From contig NZ_MAYU01000012.1 of assembly GCF_001685025.1 (NCBI RefSeq), positions 310,001 through 374,000 on the forward strand: a DNA stretch of 64,000 nucleotides, read 5' to 3'. The notes under the pieces are model-generated. The model made no database searches, was not told where the DNA came from, and saw nothing but the letters and a program-made list of their open reading frames with translations. Position numbers and translations under genes: made by a program. Of the stretch, positions 17,372-26,634 are shown in pieces. Positions within the stretch are counted from its first letter, which is position 1; every line of letters begins with the position of its first letter. This stretch comes from Bacillus sp. FJAT-27225 (GTDB lineage Bacteria > Bacillota > Bacilli > Bacillales > Cytobacillaceae).

Positions 17372-18184
17372 TTAGTCATTATAATAAATACGAGCAATAT
17401 CTTCTGGAGACTTCACTGAGGAAGTATCACCCTCCTTAACTAAAATGCTAAATGAAATAATCTTATCCTGCTCATAACGAACTCTATCGGTGAATCCTAA
17501 TTCAAGAAATTTTTTCGGGTTTCTCGCAATCTTATTTTTATAATGATTGGAATAGATTTCCAGATGAATCCGTGTATTTTGGAGATTGTGCTCTTTTAAA
17601 AAAGATATGAAATCATATAGTTCTAAAAATTGTATATCGTGATTCACCTTTTTCTTTACATCAATAATATGTACAAAAGGATCAAGTTGATCGTTGAACT
17701 GGGACAAGGCATAGGATAACGACTGCTCTTTTTTGCTTATTATTTCCTGCTTCATTATGTTTTCCTTTACAAAAAAGCTAAACTGATATTCCACATCTTT
17801 ACCATAAACCTCTTCGATTGCTTGTTTTGTAAGTTCTTCTGCTTCCCTGCTCCATTTAGTTGCCAAGTAGTCTTCAGTAAACTTTCCTTCTTCTTCATAG
17901 GCACTCATCCTAAAAACAAGCTTTTCCTGGCCGGCGGGGAAAACTTTCGCTCTAATAATAATCGGGCCGCCGAAATATTTTCTTACCTTTGATATTTCCT
18001 TGATTTCGAAGGGTTCCCCGTATTTTTCCTGCAAGTAACTTTTAAACTCATGTTCATGTTGTTTGAGCTCTTCTTTTTCCTCTTGGTCCCCTGCACATCC
18101 ACTTAAGAAAAATAGGCCAAAAAGTAATATAAGTAATCTTAATTTGAAAATGGGACTTACCCCCTTTCCGTTTCCAACTGACAT
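17372..18184 (-). CDS. lipoprotein, unknown function
   Basis: 270 residues with a lipoprotein signal: hydrophobic LRLLILLFGLFF and lipobox LSGC, so the mature protein is tethered to the outer face of the membrane. The mature part is charged and includes VFPAGQEKLVFRM and SILVKEGDTSSVKSPEDIARI. No family recognised. The start is uncertain: the first ATG is kept, but AAAGGGGG lies inside the first codons and an internal start is possible. The end is close to the convergent tatC terminator repeat. Confidence 0.65.
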   Translation of the reverse strand: MSVGNGKGVSPIFKLRLLILLFGLFFLSGCAGDQEEKEELKQHEHEFKSYLQEKYGEPFEIKEISKVRKYFGGPIIIRAKVFPAGQEKLVFRMSAYEEEGKFTEDYLATKWSREAEELTKQAIEEVYGKDVEYQFSFFVKENIMKQEIISKKEQSLSYALSQFNDQLDPFVHIIDVKKKVNHDIQFLELYDFISFLKEHNLQNTRIHLEIYSNHYKNKIARNPKKFLELGFTDRVRYEQDKIISFSILVKEGDTSSVKSPEDIARIYYND

Positions 18185-18247
18185 TTACGTTTCTATCCTT
18201 ATAATTCAACAAAAACCGGAAGTTCCCTTCTCAACGGATAAAAGGCC

Positions 18248-18285
18248 GGTTCCCATTCGCCTCATGGCAAACCAGAACCGTCCCT
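18248..18285. repeat. degenerate GGGACGGTTCT hairpin repeat
   Basis: The right arm GGCAAACCAGAACCGTCCC is intact; the left arm has decayed to CGGTTCCCATTCGCC. It lies between two minus-strand genes. Confidence 0.6.
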
Positions 18286-18296
18286 CCCTGCCAACA

Positions 18297-18755
18297 CTAT
18301 TGGTTATAGTCCCAAATAATTTCATAATCCCCTCTTTTATTTTTCACCACATAAACATATTGCAAGAATGCAAAGTTCCCATATTTCCCCCTGTACTCTT
18401 GAATCACCTCAAACTTATAAGCCTTTTTAAAAACGGGTGTATCCTTGGACATCCTCCAGCCACTAACTTTTTCTGCATCCCCAATCGAATATTCAAATGT
18501 GTCCGCTCCAAAGTGCCCTATAAATACATGTGATCGATCGGTTATGTACGTAGTTTTTAGCCACTTTTTCTTCATAACTGAATGCAATAGGTTCCACGAA
18601 TCGCCGAAATTCCCTTCCTGTTCAAATGAATAAAATTCATCCACAACTCGTTTCGCCTTCTGGCTCGGAGATACTGCCAGGACAATAAAATAACCAACAA
18701 TCGCCACTAAAATCAGGCCAACCACCAACAATGCTGGACGTTTGCGTTTATACAT
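18297..18755 (-). CDS. membrane-anchored protein, unknown function
   Basis: 152 residues: basic N-terminus (MYKRKRP), one membrane helix (ALLVVGLILVAIVGYFIVL), then an extracytoplasmic domain with KAKRVVDEFYSFEQEGNFGDSW, reminiscent of small NTF2-like Bacillus domains but not assigned. ATG at 18753-18755 follows AAAGGAG at good spacing; a GTG two codons earlier overlaps that site. A decayed hairpin repeat is at 18819-18849 upstream. Confidence 0.6.
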   Translation of the reverse strand: MYKRKRPALLVVGLILVAIVGYFIVLAVSPSQKAKRVVDEFYSFEQEGNFGDSWNLLHSVMKKKWLKTTYITDRSHVFIGHFGADTFEYSIGDAEKVSGWRMSKDTPVFKKAYKFEVIQEYRGKYGNFAFLQYVYVVKNKRGDYEIIWDYNQ

Positions 18756-18913
18756 AAGCACTCCTTTGAAATTGGCTATATCAAAGGATATGTATTTATT
18801 AAAGAAATAGTATGCAAATGGGGAGGTTCTAGTTTCCGGAACATCCCCTGTTTACCAAAAGCATCCTGGCATTTTCACTTTTTACAATTTTATAACTATA
18901 TAATTACTCCTCC

Positions 18914-18941
18914 TTCACACTCAATTCATTTACGTTTAGTA
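18914..18941 (+). promoter_or_regulatory. weak PhoP-like repeats before glpQ
   Basis: TTCACA, TTCATT and TTAGTA start at 18914, 18925 and 18936, exactly 11 bp apart as in PhoP boxes. Only the first matches the consensus well, and the site is very close to the start codon, so activation from here is doubtful. Confidence 0.25.
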
Positions 18942-18976
18942 GTCTTTAAGTGACTAAATGAATGGAGGGATTTTAA

Positions 18977-19873
18977 ATGAAGATGAAAAGTATTTTCCGA
19001 AATGTCATGATGTCTGCAGCAATTATCGGTATTGGGACTGGAGCAGTGAGCCAGGTACAGGCGGCGGAACTGATTAAGCCATCTCTTAATCCCAACAAAA
19101 TCCTGAATGTTGCGCATCGCGGTGCATCGGGCCATGCTCCTGAGCATACGATTCCTGCTTACAAGCTCGGCCAGCAAATGAAAGGTGACTACATAGAAAT
19201 TGACCTTCAAATGACAAAAGATGGCGAACTGATTGCCATGCATGATGAAACGTTGGACCGTACCACGAACGGGACCGGCCTTGTAAAGGACTTTACACTC
19301 GCTGAAATCAAACAGCTTGATGCTGGCTCTTGGTTCAATGAGAAATATCCACAGTATGCAAAGCCAGAGTATGTCGGCCTTAAAGTTCCGACATTGCAGG
19401 AAGTTATTGAAACATTCGGTACCGGCGCCCGCTATTACATTGAAACAAAATCTCCTGAAGTTTACCCTGGCATGGAAGAAAAACTAGTGGAAATCCTAAA
19501 CGAGTATAAATTGACAGGGAAAAATGTGCCTTCCAGTAAAGTCATTGTTCAATCCTTCAGCGCAGACAGCCTTAAAATTACGCACGAAATGGATCCGACC
19601 ATTCCATTGGTGCAATTGCTTTGGTACGATCAGCCAGCAACTTTGACAGATGAAGAGCTGGAAGAGTACAAATCTTATAGCATTGGACTTGGCATGAACC
19701 ATGACACAATCGATGAAGCCTATGTACAAAAGGTCCGTGAGAGCGGCCTTCTGATCCATCCATATACAGTAAACGAAACAGCCGATATGGAAAAACTGCT
19801 GGATTGGGGCGTAACAGGCATGTTCACCAACTTCCCGGACCGTCTTCAAGAAGTTATGAAAAAACGCAATTAA
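18977..19873 (+). CDS. glpQ: secreted glycerophosphodiester phosphodiesterase
   Basis: 298 residues with a signal peptide ([18 protein letters not shown], cleavage after QVQA-A). The GDPD TIM-barrel shows [14 protein letters not shown], the metal-binding [28 protein letters not shown] and YYIETKSPE. It releases glycerol-3-phosphate from phospholipid or wall teichoic acid headgroups outside the cell. ATGGAGGG precedes the ATG. In B. subtilis glpQ answers to phosphate and glycerol-3-phosphate. The gene stands alone with its own terminator. Confidence 0.92.
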   Translation: MKMKSIFRNVMMSAAIIGIGTGAVSQVQAAELIKPSLNPNKILNVAHRGASGHAPEHTIPAYKLGQQMKGDYIEIDLQMTKDGELIAMHDETLDRTTNGTGLVKDFTLAEIKQLDAGSWFNEKYPQYAKPEYVGLKVPTLQEVIETFGTGARYYIETKSPEVYPGMEEKLVEILNEYKLTGKNVPSSKVIVQSFSADSLKITHEMDPTIPLVQLLWYDQPATLTDEELEEYKSYSIGLGMNHDTIDEAYVQKVRESGLLIHPYTVNETADMEKLLDWGVTGMFTNFPDRLQEVMKKRN

Positions 19874-19911
19874 TAAAAATACGTTTTTGGGTGCTTTCTA
19901 ATAAATGACAT

Positions 19912-19958
19912 AAGGAAAAGACGTGTGTATCGGCCACACGTCTTTTCCTTATTTTTTT
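19912..19958. terminator. bidirectional terminator
   Basis: A perfect 16-bp stem (AAGGAAAAGACGTGTG with its complement) and 7-nt loop, followed by ATTTTTTT. It lies between convergent glpQ and the MEDS-domain gene. Confidence 0.9.
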
Positions 19959-19981
19959 AGCGATTGGAATTAACAGTACAT

Positions 19982-20632
19982 TTAATGCCACTTCTTAGCG
20001 AGTCTTCTATAATATTCTTCTCTGAATGCCCTTCTATCCAGTAATAGCTGGATTCTTTCTTCGCTGGATTCTTTCAATAAACTTTCATGATTGCTTCCCA
20101 GATCCTTCAAAAGATAGTTGTGCCGACCTGAAAGGTTTCCTTTTAGTTTTTCATTGACCCTATCAGAATCGTAGGCACAAACGGAGAGAAGTCTTTTTTC
20201 ACTAACAATTACATCAGCTTCTTTTTCAGAGATGGATAATTTTTTATGTACTTCACGTTCATCTCCCCATTCTACGTGAGCCCAGCTTCGGACAGCAACT
20301 CCCTCTTCTGTATAGCCTTCAATTAAGTTAGGCAGGCATTCGAAGATTGAATTACATTGAAAATCTCCCTTAGCATAATAAAAATCAAAATTATTGATGA
20401 TGATTACTTTCTTTAATTGGCTATGGCTCAAAATCGTTGCAAGCCTTTTTTTCAACATGAGATTAATTCGGTCATTTTCTATTATGATTGAATATTGATT
20501 CTGTTCCAAACCGCTAATAACAAAGTCCTCTATATGATTTATATACTCTTCTAGGTTCTCGAAAATATATAATATATGTCCCTCAGTATGGTTTTTAAGG
20601 TGATTGATACTTTTAAAATTCGTTTTTTCCAA
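19982..20632 (-). CDS. MEDS-domain protein (DcmR-like sensory domain)
   Basis: 216 residues. The N-terminus HILYIFENLEEYINHIEDF with IIIENDRINLMLKKRL and later VRSWAHVEWG follows the MEDS pattern (methanogen/methylotroph DcmR sensory domain). In Bacillaceae this occurs as stand-alone proteins of unclear role, perhaps binding an aldehyde-like ligand. No DNA-binding domain is evident. The C-terminus is helical and charged (EERIQLLLDRRAFREEY). TTG start with AATGGGGTG upstream. The assignment is by resemblance only. Confidence 0.55.
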   Translation of the reverse strand: MEKTNFKSINHLKNHTEGHILYIFENLEEYINHIEDFVISGLEQNQYSIIIENDRINLMLKKRLATILSHSQLKKVIIINNFDFYYAKGDFQCNSIFECLPNLIEGYTEEGVAVRSWAHVEWGDEREVHKKLSISEKEADVIVSEKRLLSVCAYDSDRVNEKLKGNLSGRHNYLLKDLGSNHESLLKESSEERIQLLLDRRAFREEYYRRLAKKWH

Positions 20633-21290
20633 TACGGCACCCCATTCTCATCATAAGCTAGTAAAAAACTCCCTTAGTTCCTTTGTGAAGAAGTATGGTA
20701 ACAGGGGCATTCATCATCACCTTTTCAGCTACCTACATTTCCAAGCATAACATTGGTTTGTAACAATGACATGAAAATTTTGTCATAAATAGCCATCGTA
20801 TTAAAAAAATTTCATCAAAGTTTTTTCTGGTTCAGATAGTGAATAATTGTACTTAATCAAACGCGTGGCTTCAATTGGCTTTTAGAAAGCCCTCCAACCG
20901 AAACCTTACTCGAGCAGATTTTTGTTGAATCCAAAAAAGAGCAAAGGCCAACCGATTTCCTTTCCCCTGTATTTTAAACATGAGGCACATACACTGGCCC
21001 CCTCCCTTATTGATTGGATGGTTATCCGAGGGTTTACGTCATATATCCGAGATTTTCAAAACTTCGATACTATCTCCCTGCCTCGGAAAACATCAAAGTG
21101 AAAGAAAAGCCAGTCAATATTCTAAAAGGCTCCACCAACCCAACAAGCCGCTAATTTATATTGCACACAACTTATCCGTCCGAGATTTCTTACCGCTTAT
21201 CCGAGAAAATTTAAATTATTTCTAAGCGTAAACCAGGCAACCCCAGCATTTTTTTCCCAAGTTAACACTAAGGCTTTATCCCCAAAAAGG
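20633..21290. other. long non-coding gap with a possible gene remnant
   Basis: No gene with a ribosome binding site. At 20843-20977 (+) a short frame reads as protein (RGFNWLLESPPTETLLEQIF, then VESKKEQRP) and looks like the C-terminal remnant of a lost gene. From 21012 to 21215 the motif TTATCCGAG or ATCCGAGATTT recurs four times; two copies (21171, 21196) are about 25 bp apart. An ATG-initiated frame at 20980-21225 looks spurious. Confidence 0.4.
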
Positions 21291-21318
21291 TTTGTAAATT
21301 CTTAACATTCGCTTAATA
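21291..21318 (+). promoter_or_regulatory. PhoP box
   Basis: TTTGTA, TTAACA and TTAATA begin at 21291, 21302 and 21313, a strict 11-bp period as in Bacillus PhoP boxes. A -10-like TACACT (21339-21344) lies 20 bp downstream, the spacing usual for PhoP-activated promoters. This supports phosphate-starvation control of the downstream phosphoesterase. Confidence 0.6.
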
Positions 21319-21397
21319 ATAAAAATGTACCTGTCCGTTACACTAGTATTGTTGTGTTTTGCCTTTCTATCATTCTTATTAAATTGGGAGGAACCTC

Positions 21398-24300
21398 ATG
21401 CGTCCAAATTGGAAAAAACGAATACTGCCCGTTACTCTCTCTTTTGCCCTCGCAGGAAGTATTATTTCGCCAAGCTTGACATCCGCCCTTGGCCCATTTG
21501 ATTTACAGTCTTCTATCGCACCTGTCCCGATCAATCAGTACCAGGCAGATTTGGCACCAGGTGTAAAAGAGAAGCATTATAGCTTTGAAGGAAAAGACGG
21601 TAAGAAGATTGAGAGTTTTGTAGTCGATGTTGATATCCAAAATCCAACTGTCTCAATCGAAGCAGGTACACCGAACGACGGCACTGCATTTGGGCTGCAG
21701 CCGGTGAGGCAGCAGGCAAAAGCTGCGGATAGCGAAAACCATAAAGTTGTTGCTGCCGTGAATGCTGATTTTTACAATATGGCTACCGGTGAGCCGCTTG
21801 GCATTGTTTACAAAGATGGACAGGCAATAAAGGGAAATGGCGGATCGCACAAGTTCTTCGGAATCACCAAATCCGGGGAAGCCGTGATCGGCGATGCAAC
21901 TGCACATGCCGCAATAAAGGATCAGCTCAAGGAAGCCCTTGGCGGCAATGCCATCCTTGTAAAGGACAGTAAAATCTTTCAGACCCCACAAACGGGGGCA
22001 GATAAGGAACCACGGACCGCAGTCGGAATCAAACAGGATGGCGATGTATTTTTCGTAGTCATTGATGGACGGCAAGAACCGTATTCTGCCGGTATTTCCA
22101 TGCCTGATTTGGCACAATTGATGATTGATCTTGGGGCGGTGAGTGCCCTGAATCTAGATGGAGGCGGTTCAGCAACGTTCACAACCCGCACGCTAGGCGG
22201 AGATACACTTGAACTCGACAATAAACCGTCCGACCGCAATGAACGAAGTGTGGCCAACACCTGGCTCGTGGTTACAAAAGAACCGTCCGATCAAATTTTC
22301 GCGTCGGCACATATCGAGCCTTATGACAAGTCCTTTACACCAGGGTCAACCATCCAGTTTTCGGCAAAGGGAAGAGACAAATCGATGGCGTCTGCTCCTC
22401 TTCCGCAATCCGGATTAAGTTGGTCATTATCCGATTCGTCCTTTGGTACAATCGATGAAACTGGAACGTTCGTCTCAAACGGAAAAGCTGGCCAATTCGA
22501 GATTCTTTTAAATCACCAAGGGCAGCAGGTCGGCAGGAGTATCATCGAAATCGCCCAGCCGGATGAACTTGCATTCGCTTCACCTGAACTCACAGTCGCT
22601 AGAAACAATGAAGCCGAGCTCAATTTGATTGCCAAGTTCCAAAAAAGGGTGGTCAATTGGAATCTTCAGGACATAGAATTCTCACTCCCTGAAGGAATGG
22701 GGACAATTGATGAAGCAGGAGTCCTACATACAGGTGATAAAAATGTATCGGGTATGATTACCGCGACTCTAAAGGGAACCAGCCTTTCCGCGCAAATGAA
22801 GGTATCGGTCGGAAAAATGCCAGAGGTTATTTTTGACTATGAAAAAGGCATGACTGGCTGGAGAACGTCCACTGCCGGCCGCGGTGAAAAAGGAATTCTT
22901 AGCGTTTCCACCTACCCGGATCAAGTGAGATTCGGCAATCAGTCCTTAAAATTGGATTTTGATTTTACGAATGCACAGACCGGAACAACTCTTGGCGTGT
23001 ATGCAGGGCCTGGCGCCAATACGCCAATCAGCGACAGCCCGACCGGCATCGGTATGTGGGTGTATGCAACTCCTGAAGCGCAGGGCTACTGGTTGAGGAT
23101 GATGATTGTCGATGGAAACGGCAAGAACCAATCGATTGATTTGACAAAAGAAAAACCGGGCGTCGACTGGACAGGCTGGAAGTACATTGAAGCACCAATT
23201 CCAGAATCTTCCACAGGCCCATTCAAATTGCATTCTACGCAAACATTCCGGATGATGTCGACAAAGTCAGGCATTACAGGCCCGATGTCAAAAGGAACAG
23301 TCTACATTGACAACATCCGTGCCGTATACGGTGAAAAGATGGATGATTTGAATCCTCCAGTCATTGAGTCCATCAATGTTGATGGGAAAAATTTTGACAC
23401 AAATGCAGTAGGTATAAAGGCAAATGTCAGTGAATATGAAGACGACCCATTCAAAACCGGCATCGACTGGGAAAAAATCAGAATCTATGTTGATGGGGTA
23501 AATTACACGAACAAGGAAGGCCATTACTCGTATGATATGGACGGATCCGTGTCTCTCAGCGGGCTGACATGGGCGGACGGAACCCATAAACTCACCTTGA
23601 TGGTACCGGACAAATTCGGCAACCAAGCCATTAAGACAGTCTATTTTACCGTGAACACCGGGGCAGCAAAAATCGAAGTTTCCAGTCAGCAGGACCACCC
23701 GCTTCTCGGTGACCTGTTCAACCTGGCTGTAAAGGCAACAAATCCAGCGGGACTGACAGGTTCAACCATTAAGCTGAATATTGATAAAAACTTCCCTGTT
23801 GAGGGAGTCCAGTTCGGAAACGGGTTCAACGAAAGTACGTATGTCTATGAAAAAGAAACCGGAACGCTTACCTTAAATCTCACGAATACCGGGGCAACAG
23901 CTACCGGCGATGCAGCAACCATTCAAGTCCGTATACCTGCTGCTACAAAAGAAGGCAGCAAGCTGACCTATGAGATAGCGCAGGCAATGCTGAAATTCAG
24001 GAATGATGCCGGCAGCAATTTTGTTCCGACTTTTTCAATGGTTCCGGCAAGCAAGGAAGTAAAAGGTGCGTTTACGATTACAGCCGACCCGATTTTAATC
24101 GGCAAACCAACTCCCATGACAGTTAAGGATAGCAATAACCAGCCAGCAAGCGGCGCAGAAGTCTTTGCAGCCATTGAAGGCGGCAGTGAGCCGCTATCAC
24201 TTGGCACAACTGATGAAAATGGCCAGCTAATCTCTGGCCCAATCACAGATGAAGTCAAAAAAGTTTCCCTATATGCGGTAAAGGACGGCAAGTACTCGTT

Positions 24301-25507
24301 CAAGGTGAACACGCAGACATACCCTGCCCTAGCTGCGGAAGATGAAATCAAAAATATCCTTTCCAATCCCGCAGGAGACCCTTATAAAATGAAGTCGTTC
24401 ACCTGGATGTCCAGCCCTCTGACTGACGGCAAGGCGATGGTCAAGTTTGCCCGCAAGCAGGATTACGAGCGCAAAGGCGAAAATGCACTTACGACCGCCA
24501 CTGGTACATCAAGTAACCAGGTTTTCTCGGGCGAGCTTGATATTGCAAAAAACGGGATTGTCAGAGTCAATGAGGTAACTTTAAGCAAACTGCAGCAGGG
24601 AACAACGTATGTTTACCAGGTTGGCGACGGACAGAACTGGTCAGCAATCGAGGAATTCACGACTGAGAAGCGGAAACAGCATTTCGAGTTTGCCGTTTTC
24701 GGCGACACTCAATCTCCTTCCGATTTAAGTGATTTTGGCAAAATTCTTCAGAACCAAAGCAAAAACGATTTATCATTCATGATCCATGTCGGTGACCTGA
24801 TCGATGAATCGGCCAAGTTCAAACAATGGGATGACGCACTAAGCCTGATGAGCAGTATCAGCTCCATCCGCTCAACCGACCTAGTAGCTGCGCTCGGCAA
24901 CCATGAATACATGGGCGACCCAGATGGCAGCCTGGCAAAAGCCATTTTCAACAACCCGGAAAACGGGCCAGACGTTGACAAGGGCGGCACGTATTCTATT
25001 GAGTACCAAAACATGCACATTAGTGTTCTCGGTTATACAGACAGCGCCGAAGTACTCGACAAACAGCTCGAGTGGCTTAAGCAGGATGTAAAGAATAGCG
25101 ATAAACCATGGAAAATCCTTGTTACCCACAAACCGCCATATTTCACGAACCCATTCGGAGGCAATGCCATCATGAATCAGAAGCTTCCGCCGGTTGTCGA
25201 TGAACTTGGCATCGATATCGTCTTCTCCGGCCACGACCATTCCTATGGCAGGACGAAGAAAATCAAGGGCGGCCAGGAAGACACAAACGGCACTGTCTAC
25301 ATCGTCGCTGGCACTACTGGTAAAAAACACTACGACGCAGTCGCCGATGAAAAATTCGACTACGTCAACATGGACCCAATCGCAGTCTCCATGCATGCAA
25401 AAGTCGAAAAGGACACAATCACTTTTACAACCATCACATCAGATGGTGAAACAATCGATCAATTCACAGTAAAGAATGAAGAGTATTTCGATAAGGACGA
25501 AGAATAA
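21398..25507 (+). CDS. large secreted NAGPA/metallophosphoesterase protein (YvnB-like)
   Basis: 1369 residues. A signal peptide (KKRILPVTLSFALAGSII) is followed at about 60-300 by a phosphodiester glycosidase (NAGPA) domain: VAAVNADFYNMATGEPLG, DGRQEPYSAG and NLDGGGSAT. Bacterial Ig-like repeats run to about 480, then a jelly-roll region near 480-650. A cohesin-like domain is at about 765-880 (KIEVSSQQDHPLLGD) and a FN3-like purple-acid-phosphatase N-domain near 1000-1085. The calcineurin-type phosphoesterase carries FAVFGDTQ, HVGDLID, LGNHEY, VTHKPPYF and SGHDHSYGR, so all metal ligands are present. It probably attacks exposed phosphodiesters such as teichoic-acid-like polymers. TGGGAGG precedes the ATG, with a PhoP box upstream. 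B. subtilis YvnB has a similar plan. Confidence 0.85.
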   Translation: MRPNWKKRILPVTLSFALAGSIISPSLTSALGPFDLQSSIAPVPINQYQADLAPGVKEKHYSFEGKDGKKIESFVVDVDIQNPTVSIEAGTPNDGTAFGLQPVRQQAKAADSENHKVVAAVNADFYNMATGEPLGIVYKDGQAIKGNGGSHKFFGITKSGEAVIGDATAHAAIKDQLKEALGGNAILVKDSKIFQTPQTGADKEPRTAVGIKQDGDVFFVVIDGRQEPYSAGISMPDLAQLMIDLGAVSALNLDGGGSATFTTRTLGGDTLELDNKPSDRNERSVANTWLVVTKEPSDQIFASAHIEPYDKSFTPGSTIQFSAKGRDKSMASAPLPQSGLSWSLSDSSFGTIDETGTFVSNGKAGQFEILLNHQGQQVGRSIIEIAQPDELAFASPELTVARNNEAELNLIAKFQKRVVNWNLQDIEFSLPEGMGTIDEAGVLHTGDKNVSGMITATLKGTSLSAQMKVSVGKMPEVIFDYEKGMTGWRTSTAGRGEKGILSVSTYPDQVRFGNQSLKLDFDFTNAQTGTTLGVYAGPGANTPISDSPTGIGMWVYATPEAQGYWLRMMIVDGNGKNQSIDLTKEKPGVDWTGWKYIEAPIPESSTGPFKLHSTQTFRMMSTKSGITGPMSKGTVYIDNIRAVYGEKMDDLNPPVIESINVDGKNFDTNAVGIKANVSEYEDDPFKTGIDWEKIRIYVDGVNYTNKEGHYSYDMDGSVSLSGLTWADGTHKLTLMVPDKFGNQAIKTVYFTVNTGAAKIEVSSQQDHPLLGDLFNLAVKATNPAGLTGSTIKLNIDKNFPVEGVQFGNGFNESTYVYEKETGTLTLNLTNTGATATGDAATIQVRIPAATKEGSKLTYEIAQAMLKFRNDAGSNFVPTFSMVPASKEVKGAFTITADPILIGKPTPMTVKDSNNQPASGAEVFAAIEGGSEPLSLGTTDENGQLISGPITDEVKKVSLYAVKDGKYSFKVNTQTYPALAAEDEIKNILSNPAGDPYKMKSFTWMSSPLTDGKAMVKFARKQDYERKGENALTTATGTSSNQVFSGELDIAKNGIVRVNEVTLSKLQQGTTYVYQVGDGQNWSAIEEFTTEKRKQHFEFAVFGDTQSPSDLSDFGKILQNQSKNDLSFMIHVGDLIDESAKFKQWDDALSLMSSISSIRSTDLVAALGNHEYMGDPDGSLAKAIFNNPENGPDVDKGGTYSIEYQNMHISVLGYTDSAEVLDKQLEWLKQDVKNSDKPWKILVTHKPPYFTNPFGGNAIMNQKLPPVVDELGIDIVFSGHDHSYGRTKKIKGGQEDTNGTVYIVAGTTGKKHYDAVADEKFDYVNMDPIAVSMHAKVEKDTITFTTITSDGETIDQFTVKNEEYFDKDEE

Positions 25508-25520
25508 AATTTCACAGGAG

Positions 25521-25555
25521 AAGGCGACTGAGGGGAAATCTCAGTCGCCTTTTTC
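25521..25555 (+). terminator. Rho-independent terminator
   Basis: AAGGCGACTGA pairs with TCAGTCGCCTT, followed by TTTC, 13 bp after the stop of the phosphoesterase gene. Confidence 0.9.
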
Positions 25556-25972
25556 ATGCCATGGAAAAGCTGAATTAACCAATAAAGCATCGGTGTCCCG
25601 GAGGTAATTTAGCTAATAAAAAACAATTCATTTTTGAACTTGTGGCTCCGCAAAAGGATGAAGCCCCTCCACCCAATTTTCAATTTATTAAAACTTATTT
25701 ACAAGATACTTCACACTCTATTAAAACTCCCTTAATATTTAAGCCCTATACTAATAAATGCAGACAGCGTTGTTCGAGCAATACACTCTCTGGTTTCAGC
25801 ATTACATGAAGATAATGTTGGGGCTACGAAAATTGTTCGAACAATCAATTCTTTTCTTCAACGGTATTTTGCCGAAAAAACGGCGGCCACCCCAGCCGCC
25901 ACCCCCATTTTAATTAACAAATTAAGAGGCTGTCCCAAACCTTCTGGGACAGCCTCTTTTCAATAACCTCTT
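25556..25972. other. gap with an unassigned 76-codon frame and a terminator
   Basis: A plus-strand frame is open from 25736 to a stop at 25966 and reads protein-like (ILINADSVVRAIHSLVSAL, then KIVRTINSFLQRYF). It has no ATG with a ribosome binding site and runs into the terminator, so it may be a remnant. TTGTTCGAACAA near 25832 is a perfect 12-bp palindrome, with a related half at 25765. The minus-strand terminator of the next gene is at 25925-25962. Confidence 0.35.
25925..25962 (-). terminator. terminator of the VOC gene
   Basis: AAGAGGCTGTCCCA pairs with TGGGACAGCCTCTT around a short loop, just past the minus-strand stop. The GAGGCTGTCCCA arm also resembles ends of some insertion sequences. 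Confidence 0.75.
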
Positions 25973-26356
25973 TTATTGCACGGGTTGGAATAGCTCCAAT
26001 GATTCTCCATCAGGCCCGTTAAAGAAAATATATTTAGAGCCATTCCCAAGTGAATTCACCGTTCCATCCCCGAAAGAAACGCCCAAAGAAGAAAGACGTT
26101 CAATCTCCTCTTCCAGGTTGTCCACGGTGAAAGCCAAATGGTGAACCCTGCCCTCATTTGGAAAATCAGTCGGATTTCCGGCAATCAATTCAACATATAC
26201 TTGCCCGCTTTCTCTATCTCCTAAAAAAGCCAGTTTTACGTCACCGGCAGTCCCCGTCTCCAATACATCGAAACCAAGAACGTCTTCATAAAAATGTATG
26301 GAACTTTCCATGTCACGAACCATAATTCCAACGTGCTCTATTTTTCTAATCGCCAT
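25973..26356 (-). CDS. VOC-family protein (glyoxalase-like)
   Basis: 127 residues with the paired beta-alpha-beta-beta-beta pattern of the vicinal oxygen chelate fold: IEHVGIMVRDMESSIHFYEDVLGF, VYVELIAGN, VHHLAFTVDNLEEEIERL and GPDGESLELFQP. His7, Glu (VELIAG), His (VHHLAF) and the final Glu are at metal-ligand positions, as in lactoylglutathione lyase or methylmalonyl-CoA epimerase relatives. The start at 26354-26356 follows AAGGAGAG; the frame is open 15 codons further. The substrate is unknown. Confidence 0.82.
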   Translation of the reverse strand: MAIRKIEHVGIMVRDMESSIHFYEDVLGFDVLETGTAGDVKLAFLGDRESGQVYVELIAGNPTDFPNEGRVHHLAFTVDNLEEEIERLSSLGVSFGDGTVNSLGNGSKYIFFNGPDGESLELFQPVQ

Positions 26357-26634
26357 GTTTTTCTCTCCTTGTTTACCTGTTTTTAAATTGGTATGCCCCA
26401 CTTTTTCACAGTGGAGATTTTAGACAAGAATATCATTTATGTAAAAATAAATACAATTGGAGCCGCAGCCGAGGAACCTTACAGGACAGTTTTTCAATAC
26501 CTCTGCTCACACTCCCTAGTCTCGCAGTACTATAAGCAAAACAGAATGGTTCCTCTTTGAAGCGAATTTTTTATAAATTCAAAACTTTTGTTATATAATG
26601 ATAGTAGACTGGTAAAAGTAGGGGTGATAAAAAT

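Noticed and set aside
20980-21225. 81-codon open frame in the gap before the phosphoesterase
   Set aside because: No ribosome binding site, biased composition, and it overlaps the TTATCCGAG repeats.
25925-25962. Insertion-sequence end (GAGGCTGTCCCA)
   Set aside because: Forms a compact stem-loop directly after a gene, with no second end or target duplication nearby; better explained as a terminator.
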